Assembly (NCBI GenBank): GCA_900618425.1
Contig: UZAN01039681.1
Location: 49,588-113,587, forward strand
Length of the DNA: 64,000 nt
Reading direction: 5' to 3'
Source: Echinostoma caproni
Taxonomy: Eukaryota > Platyhelminthes > Trematoda > Plagiorchiida > Echinostomatidae
Of this stretch, positions 63,634 through 64,000 are shown piece by piece. A model generated the notes under the pieces. It saw only the letters and a program-made list of their open reading frames with translations. It was not told where the DNA came from and searched no databases. Numbering within the stretch: position 1 is the first letter of the stretch; each line of letters begins with the position of its first letter. The translations under genes were made by a program, and so were the position numbers.

Positions 63634-64000
63634 CAGATTGGGATTCAGAACGTCAACAGATCAATAAGTTGATGAGCGTAGCGCTGGCACAAAATAACAC
63701 GCGTAAGCCCATATATTCGAAGTCATTCACCTGTAAAAGACTGTATAATACCGTTAATTATTTTCATTGGAGTTATGTATATAATGATGAATTTCTCATA
63801 TCTTGCATTACCATAGGTTCAGAATCCAAACCTGGGAACGGAATCAATGATAAAGCGGTTGATACTCCTACAGTATATTGTTGGTTTTACAGATTATACT
63901 CTAATTTGATTTCCTCCATTAGTTAGTTCGTTATTAGAAGGACTCATTAAAACTGTGATTCAAAGTCACAAAGTGAAATTACGTTGTCTTTATAGAGGTT
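63634..64000 (-). promoter_or_regulatory. FAK 5' flank / possible 5' UTR with 3' splice-site candidates
   Basis: No coding exon found. Minus-strand candidates for a 3' splice site feeding the 5' UTR are tcttttacag|GTGAATG (exon would start at 63730) and tccgttcccag|GTTTGG near 63827. Flatworms add spliced leaders to some mRNAs, so either could be a cis or a trans acceptor. No TATA box or initiator could be defended. Confidence 0.3.

Noticed and set aside
63420..63926. 168-codon plus-strand frame
   Set aside because: It is the antisense shadow of FAK exons 1 and 2 and the 5' flank.

Overview
This is a eukaryotic draft-assembly window. A 519-base N gap, a 17-base N gap and six single Ns break it. 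It is intron-rich, about 40% GC by eye, and full of degenerate retrotransposons. The exon structure (very short 5' introns, then introns of many kb) and the transposon content (CR1-type LINEs, a second LINE family with a WLxHVLRM-type C-terminus, a Penelope-like GIY-YIG fragment, Tc1/mariner remnants and tRNA-headed SINEs) point to a trematode flatworm with a large genome. I cannot name the species from sequence alone.

The main result is one host gene on the minus strand that fills almost the whole window: a focal adhesion kinase (FAK/PYK2 family) orthologue. I assembled ten coding exons by eye, from the initiator ATG at 63633 down to the exon ending at 1629. All exon phases agree at the junctions. 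They encode about 475 residues: the three-lobed FERM domain (residues 1 to about 315), a linker that carries a tyrosine at an exon junction, and the start of the tyrosine kinase domain (glycine loop G431-G433-G436, catalytic lysine K457, helix-C glutamate E474). The rest of the kinase and the C-terminal focal-adhesion-targeting region must lie beyond coordinate 1.

Layout from gene start to end (right to left): 63634-64000, 5' flank; 62935-63633, exons 1-4 with introns of 50, 55 and 72 bases; then single exons at 54264-54404, 40750-40827, 32054-32367, 20051-20221, 16444-16555 and 1629-1716, separated by introns of 3.5 to 14.7 kb.

The large introns hold the repeats. A near full-length but dead CR1-like LINE lies in intron 5. 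Fragments of the second LINE family lie in introns 6, 7 and 9. Intron 9 holds a Tc1/mariner transposase copy that is itself interrupted by an 89-base retroelement tail flanked by a 13-base target-site duplication, and a pair of roughly 400-base inverted repeats with G-rich cores. Two tRNA-headed SINE families are scattered throughout, and a Penelope-like endonuclease fragment lies in intron 10. All recognised LINE coding fragments are antisense to the host gene. No tRNA or rRNA gene that I would call functional was seen, and no CRISPR, operon or bacterial feature.
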